Below, piece after piece: positions 59,429-64,000 of a stretch of DNA of 64,000 nt (position 1 is its first letter; each line of letters opens with the position of its first letter). The position numbers and the translations under genes were made by a program. A model generated the notes under the pieces. It had not been told where the DNA came from, ran no database searches, and was given only the letters and a program-made list of their open reading frames with translations. This DNA comes from Craterostigma plantagineum (Eukaryota; Streptophyta; Magnoliopsida; Lamiales; Linderniaceae): contig JAPQWV010000328.1 in the NCBI GenBank assembly GCA_027422505.1, positions 1 through 64,000 of the forward strand, written 5' to 3'.

Positions 59429-62215
59429 TGTCGGGACCCGCTAACCCCGATTCGTACTTTCTATTAGTCCTAAGTGTTTATCGTGCATTTATTTGGGAAG
59501 ATACGTGGAAATGCGCATAAATATTTACATATCAAAAGAATTCTCTTGTCTTTCTACAATCCATCATGTCCTATTTACAAGAAACGTGTGTACATGCACA
59601 ACAAAACTCCTATGTGCCCGGCCTTCACAGGTCGTCATCCATACACACACTTCCACCTCAAAAGCGGCTGGAAGCTCTAAAAGATAGGCCTTGCACCATG
59701 ATCAGATCACGTACCGTGATCGCTAGTACATACTACACGTAACGTAAGGAGTGAGCCGCCGTGGCTCAGTAAGCAGAAATGATGCATGTATGCACGTGTC
59801 CTGACAATCGGCAATCCACGCCGTCGCTTACTAACACTCATACTCTTTTAGACTCATACGTCATATGGGCCCTCGGCTTTCTATCTTACTATGCGCCATT
59901 TCATAGAGCTCTAATCCACAAGGGATTCTTACATATGTGGAGGTTCTCACACTAGAAGGTCACCCGAAGCAATCTTCCCTTACTCAGTGTGGCCTCCACG
60001 CGGACGGTTCTCACTGGTAGCCAACACCGAGGTCACTAACCCCAGAGGTTCCCTCTGTGTAGTGCATGCCTCGGGTCGCATCCTCCAGGTTGCATCTCCC
60101 GCATACGGGGTATTCCACCTACCTATCATAACAGGTAAAATCGGCATCGTATCGCCATGGTTGCGAAGAGCCGTGACTCTTCATTGAGTCGACAACAGAC
60201 GCCAATATCGGCGTATATCCATCGCACACAAGCGATCTTATGCACGCTCGTTCCTCATGACTTTCGTACTACTTATGCGTGTAAATGCTCATGTCATGTT
60301 CATATAAATATGCATACCATGACTTCATTCATAATGCGTACATATCATGCAAGGTTCACATAGGGTCACGTAAGCACGTATCATATAATCATGCGCAGGT
60401 AAGTTACGTGTCGTAGTTTCATTTCTACTTAACTGTCGTCCAAGTTAAACTAGCGTGCTCCCTCGTGAGGTTCCTAACAACCTTTAGATAAAATAATATC
60501 ATATCAGTGTTATGTCTTCTTTAAATGCTTACGTCAAACTAAATAGTTCCAAGTACGTTAATTTGCTAGAAAATTCTAAGTTATTTGATCTTATAAGCTG
60601 AGTCCCTACCCGGTTCGATTCTAAGCTAAGTTAGTATTAAATTATAACACAAGGAGCTCGAGGAAATATCTAAGTGCTATTCGATTCATTCGATTTGGAA
60701 TCACCCGATTTGTGAAGCTTGGAATCGCCCGATTCCACGAGACCTTACTTCGTCGATTTGATAAGGTTCATACTAGGTTCCACCCGATTCAATTTCACAT
60801 GGACTAGATTCCGATCGATTTGCATGTGCATGAAATCGCCCGACTCTTGAATCACCGCGTTAGTCACTACCACAAATCGCCCGATTTGTGTAGGCATAGG
60901 TCATGGTTTCGCCCGACTTCTTGGACATCTTGAATCACTCGATTCCATTGTGCAAAACTCCTTCAAATCGCCGCATTCGTGCGTCATCTTCTAGTTGCCC
61001 GCTTTTAGCTATGCATAGGGTCTACTTTCGATCGATTTAGGTGTTCATGACGTGGTTTCGCCCGATTTCCCTTGCATGCAAGGTGCCCGATTCGATTGCA
61101 TGGAATTTCCATAGGCCAATTTGAAAATCATCGTGCGTTTTCGTCATCCTGACGTCACCATCGTTTCGCCCGATTTCTAGGGTTCTCATTCGCGCGATTT
61201 TACTAACTCACTTACTTAGTTTTCATGCTATTTCTTATTCCTTTTTAATTGCCCGATTTGTAATGTCTCTAACTTTAAATCGCCGGGACTTATACTATGT
61301 GTCATTTATTTTAAATCGCACGATTTGTCTCTCAACTTAATTCGTCCGAAACTATCTAATTTTCCCCTATTTGATTGAACCTTCAATCACCTACCCGAAA
61401 CCACATTTGCAACTCAATCTTCCCAGTAAGTTTCGAGGCTTTCTCCTACCCAAAATTGTCTAATACTAGGTTAAGATCAACTCATGTTAAGGTTGTAAAT
61501 TCTAAGACATGCTTGGCTAACTAAAATCTAGCAATATCCCAAGGAAACCCTCGATTATGCTTCTACACCCAATCTTAGGATTTTTACCGTCTATGGTACA
61601 CCCGAATTCTCACATTTTTCCTTAATCCCATACGTAATTTAGCCAAATAATCGAAGTAAGCAAATTCACAATAACTTGGGGTAGTAATTTCACTTACCAA
61701 CTCCAATCTCAAGCTACTTGAAGTGTTCTTGGGCTGAACTCCTCTCGGCTCCCTTTCCTTTCTTTCTCTTTGATTTTCGATGGTTCTTAACTGAGGTTAT
61801 GGAGTTTGGATTATGAGATTAGATACTTATCATAGGTTATGGGGTGGAGTTTAGAGCTATCGTGACGCTTCCCAGGTTTATGGAAGTTTGTCCCCCAAGT
61901 TGAACTCTCTCATGAATTGGGCCTAAGTTGGAAATAAGTCCTAGCCCAAATGTAAATTTAGTCCAATTCCTAATCTTACTCGTGACCCAGTTTCTATTTA
62001 ACTAATATCATTTTCTCTATTTCTTTGTTCTTCATATCTTTCGAGAATTCTCACATAGGTTAGACGTCCTCATACACGCAAAATTAATTGCACATAGGCC
62101 TCGAAATTCATTAAATCACATACGCATGGAACATATACGCAAATTAAGGTATAATCACGTAAGTCATAAACATAATTTATTGGCCAACCTAGTTTACGGG
62201 GACTCGGGTCCTACA
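59429..62215 (-). repeat. Tekay-3 3' LTR (2787 bp)
   Basis: Plus-strand start TGTCGGGACCCGC and end GGGTCCTACA. It shares with Tekay-1 the GGTCGTCATCCATACACAC block, the stem-loop (59752-59768), the GGAAGATT repeat near 59960 and the TTATTGGCC block near the start of the LTR in element sense. Its word array (60690-61330) is different from that of Tekay-1. Confidence 0.9.
60690..61330 (-). repeat. AATCGCCCGATT word array in Tekay-3 LTR
   Basis: Cores TCGCCCGA, TGCCCGAT, TCACCCGA and TCGATCGATTT recur about 20 times in 640 bp. In element sense the word is AATCGGGCGATT, identical to the LTR-B word though the two LTRs differ elsewhere. Confidence 0.88.
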
Positions 62216-62229
62216 TCCTCCCCCCTTAA
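62216..62229 (-). promoter_or_regulatory. polypurine tract of Tekay-3
   Basis: The minus strand reads TTAAGGGGGGAGGA immediately before the LTR start. Confidence 0.9.
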
Positions 62230-62249
62230 GGATGATTTCGCCTCCGAAA

Positions 62250-63019
62250 TCAGCCCGTCTGGAACAGCTCAGGATAGTGAACTCTCATCTCGTCTTCGCA
62301 TTCCCATATGGCTTCCTCCGTGGACTGATTCTGCCACAAAACTTTAACTAATGGAATCTCCTTATTCCTAAGTCGCTTAGTTTCGTGCATTAATATTTCT
62401 ACAGGAGTTTCCTCGTAGCTTAGGTCTGGCTTCAATTGATGATGTAGGGACTCGTTCCTCAGCACATGATTCGGGTCGGCTATATACTTCCGTAGAGTGG
62501 AGACATGGAAGACGTTATGTACTTGCGACAGTGATGCTGGCAACTCCAATTGGTATGCTACCTCGCCGACTCTCTTTACTATTCTGAATGGGCCAAAATA
62601 CCTAGGGCTTAGTTTCCCCTTCTTTCCGAATCTTTTCACGCCCTTCATCGGAGATACATTTATGAACACTTGATCATCTACTTCGAATTCTAGTGGTCGG
62701 CGCCTTTGGTACGCATAGCTCTTTTGCCTACTTTGCGCCGTTCGCATCCTTTCTCGTATCATTGCTATAATTTCCGTCATCTCTCGTACCATATCTGGGC
62801 CTAATATTGCCCGTTCACCGATTTCATCCCAATGTACGGGGGATCTGCACTTAGGTCCGTAGAGTGCCTCGTACGGTGCCATTCCAATGGTAGCTTGATA
62901 GCTATTGTTATATGAGAACTCAACCAGTGGGAGGTAATTACTCCAATTTCCTTTGAAATCTTGGACACATGCTCGTAGCATGTCCTCCAACGTCTGGATT
63001 GTTCGCTCGGATTGACCGT
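62250..63019 (-). pseudogene. Tekay-3 pol C-terminal part
   Basis: An open frame of 246 residues (62250-62990) starting within the integrase core. It covers FSYNNSYQATIGMAPYEALY, the GPY/F module ([19 protein letters not shown]) and the chromodomain-like C-terminus (KVLWQNQSTEEAIWE, RYPELFQTG). No stops, so it is better preserved than Tekay-2. The rest of pol is missing beyond about 63019. Confidence 0.9.
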
Positions 63020-63034
63020 CCAGTACGGCTTAAG

Positions 63035-64000
63035 CGTTGAAAACCCACGTCACTTAAAGAAAGTTAATTGCAAACAACTTTATGATGTCAAGTACATGGT
63101 CTTAGGACTAACAAAATTGATGAACTTCACAAGCGCAAAAGAAAAAGATATCGAAGAGATAGCCAAAAGAAAAGCCAAAACTAGGGCTGAAATTTCCTTT
63201 TCTTACACTGAACTGAATCAACGTGACAAAACTAGGAACCTCCCAAGGGTTGGAGTCTTGATACAGTTGTTTTTATTTAAGATCATTCTACAAATAAGGA
63301 AGCTCAAAATAATCGTTCCGAAAATTCTCTCTGCATGCCCCCTATTGTTAGGAAAGTAGAAGGGTTAAGAGTTCCATTAGAAAAAGAAAGAGAGGGTTTT
63401 GAAGCTGAAAAGAAAAGATTCCGAAAGAGATGGAAAATAAAACTTGTTCTATCTCCCAAGCCACTTCTCACGCATCTTCCTCAAAGGATAAAATTATTCC
63501 AAAGAGCGTGAAGAAAGAAAAATTGCCTTCAAAAGATCAAAAACAAAAAATTAATATATTGAAGAATGATAAATCTAATTCCGTTTCACCTATGTCTACA
63601 GGGAGCATAGTACACGAGTTAGAGGAATCGAAGGCAAAAGTGTCTAGTATAGATATTAAAAAGGAGTCTCTAGATGTCAACGTATTGAATGTATCTCCTC
63701 CTTCTGTAAAAAGACTAAACACTCGTAGAAATAAAAGAGTCATTTCCACTCTCAAAGTAATTGCTTATACTTGCTCCTTAGAACCTACCACCTTTAGAAG
63801 CACTAATTACGAAATAGGCTCTTCCTCTACAAAAACCATTATTCATTCTAAAACAAATGCAACTAGGAAGACCCATAGGAAACAAGATCGAGCCATTAAA
63901 ATGGCTTATAGCGCTATTCATGCTTGCTCTCACCTAAGGTATCCTGTAAAAATCGAATCCCCCAAGAACCTTAGAAGATTGTCAAATGAAAAGATCTTTT
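63035..64000 (+). pseudogene. copia 3 gag C-terminal fragment
   Basis: The plus strand encodes a relative of the gag linker of copia 1 and 2: KQLYDVKYMVLGL, AKTRAEISFSYTELNQ, then a Lys/Glu-rich stretch (EGLRVPLEKEREGFEAEKK in another frame), and the Ser/Lys-rich linker up to the window edge. Several frameshifts. It is oriented opposite to copia 1 and 2. Confidence 0.75.

Larger units (their letters stand above)
59429..63019 (-). mobile_element. Tekay-3: 3' part of a chromovirus
   Basis: A minus-strand element with 3' LTR 59429-62215, polypurine tract and the C-terminal third of pol. It is truncated within integrase at about 63019, where copia gag sequence in the opposite orientation begins. 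The LTR start TGTAGGACCCGAGTCCCCG is close to Tekay-1 (TGTAGGACCCCGGTCCCCG), so the two are near relatives. Confidence 0.88.

Overview
The window is a plant nuclear DNA segment, probably from a eudicot, made almost entirely of transposable elements. I found no convincing host gene. The lineages point to plants: Ty1/copia elements, chromodomain Ty3/gypsy elements (Tekay/Del-like), an Athila-type gypsy element primed by tRNA-Asp, and CACTA, Harbinger-like and Mutator-like DNA transposons. Nearly every coding region is broken by frameshifts, stops or insertions. It looks like pericentromeric or other nested heterochromatin.

Layout. (1) 1-20860: a minus-strand copia element (copia 1: pol 2297-5084 and 15360-16799, gag 17573-19799). 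It is split by a complete plus-strand Tekay-like element (Tekay-1, 5090-15354, LTRs of 2825 and 2792 bp, target duplication ATCCA) and by a 770-bp Harbinger-like element (16800-17569, duplication TTA). (2) 20861-29574: a second minus-strand copia (copia 2), whose gag is split by a 1496-bp CACTA element (26512-28007, duplication TTA). (3) 29575-38166: a patchwork of an Athila-like 3' fragment, a hairpin array, an AT-rich minisatellite split by a 2.7-kb MULE-like element, a decayed copia integrase fragment, and a region of tandem repeats. (4) 38167-58306: a minus-strand Tekay-like element (Tekay-2). Its 3' LTR is split by an Athila element (41135-48675, duplication GCCCT). Its pol is split by a solo LTR (LTR-B, 48960-52151, duplication GCACG), and a roughly 3-kb block holding part of LTR-B plus integrase sequence was then duplicated in tandem. 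Its zinc-finger region is broken by an opposite-strand LTR of its own family at 58307. (5) 58792-64000: an unidentified acidic ORF, a 2787-bp LTR and the 3' end of pol of a third minus-strand Tekay-like element (Tekay-3), then a plus-strand copia gag fragment.

The most unusual pattern is that almost every LTR or noncoding module here carries a dense array of one short CG-centred dyad word, and the word differs between elements: TGTCGA (Tekay-1), TTCGCGAA (Tekay-2), AATCGGGCGATT (Tekay-3 and LTR-B), TCGATCG-type words (the 58307 LTR and the copia leaders), GGTCACGGCCGTGACC (Athila) and GACCGAAA-N-TTTCGGTC (31.3-31.6 kb). Related LTRs keep their outer ends and some internal blocks while this module changes. 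Unrelated LTRs can carry the same word. Palindrome clusters in the cis-regulatory part of LTRs are known from maize Sireviruses (copia), where they are linked to siRNA targeting. Here a comparable architecture appears in chromovirus and Athila LTRs and in copia leaders, which I regard as the best candidate for an undescribed system.
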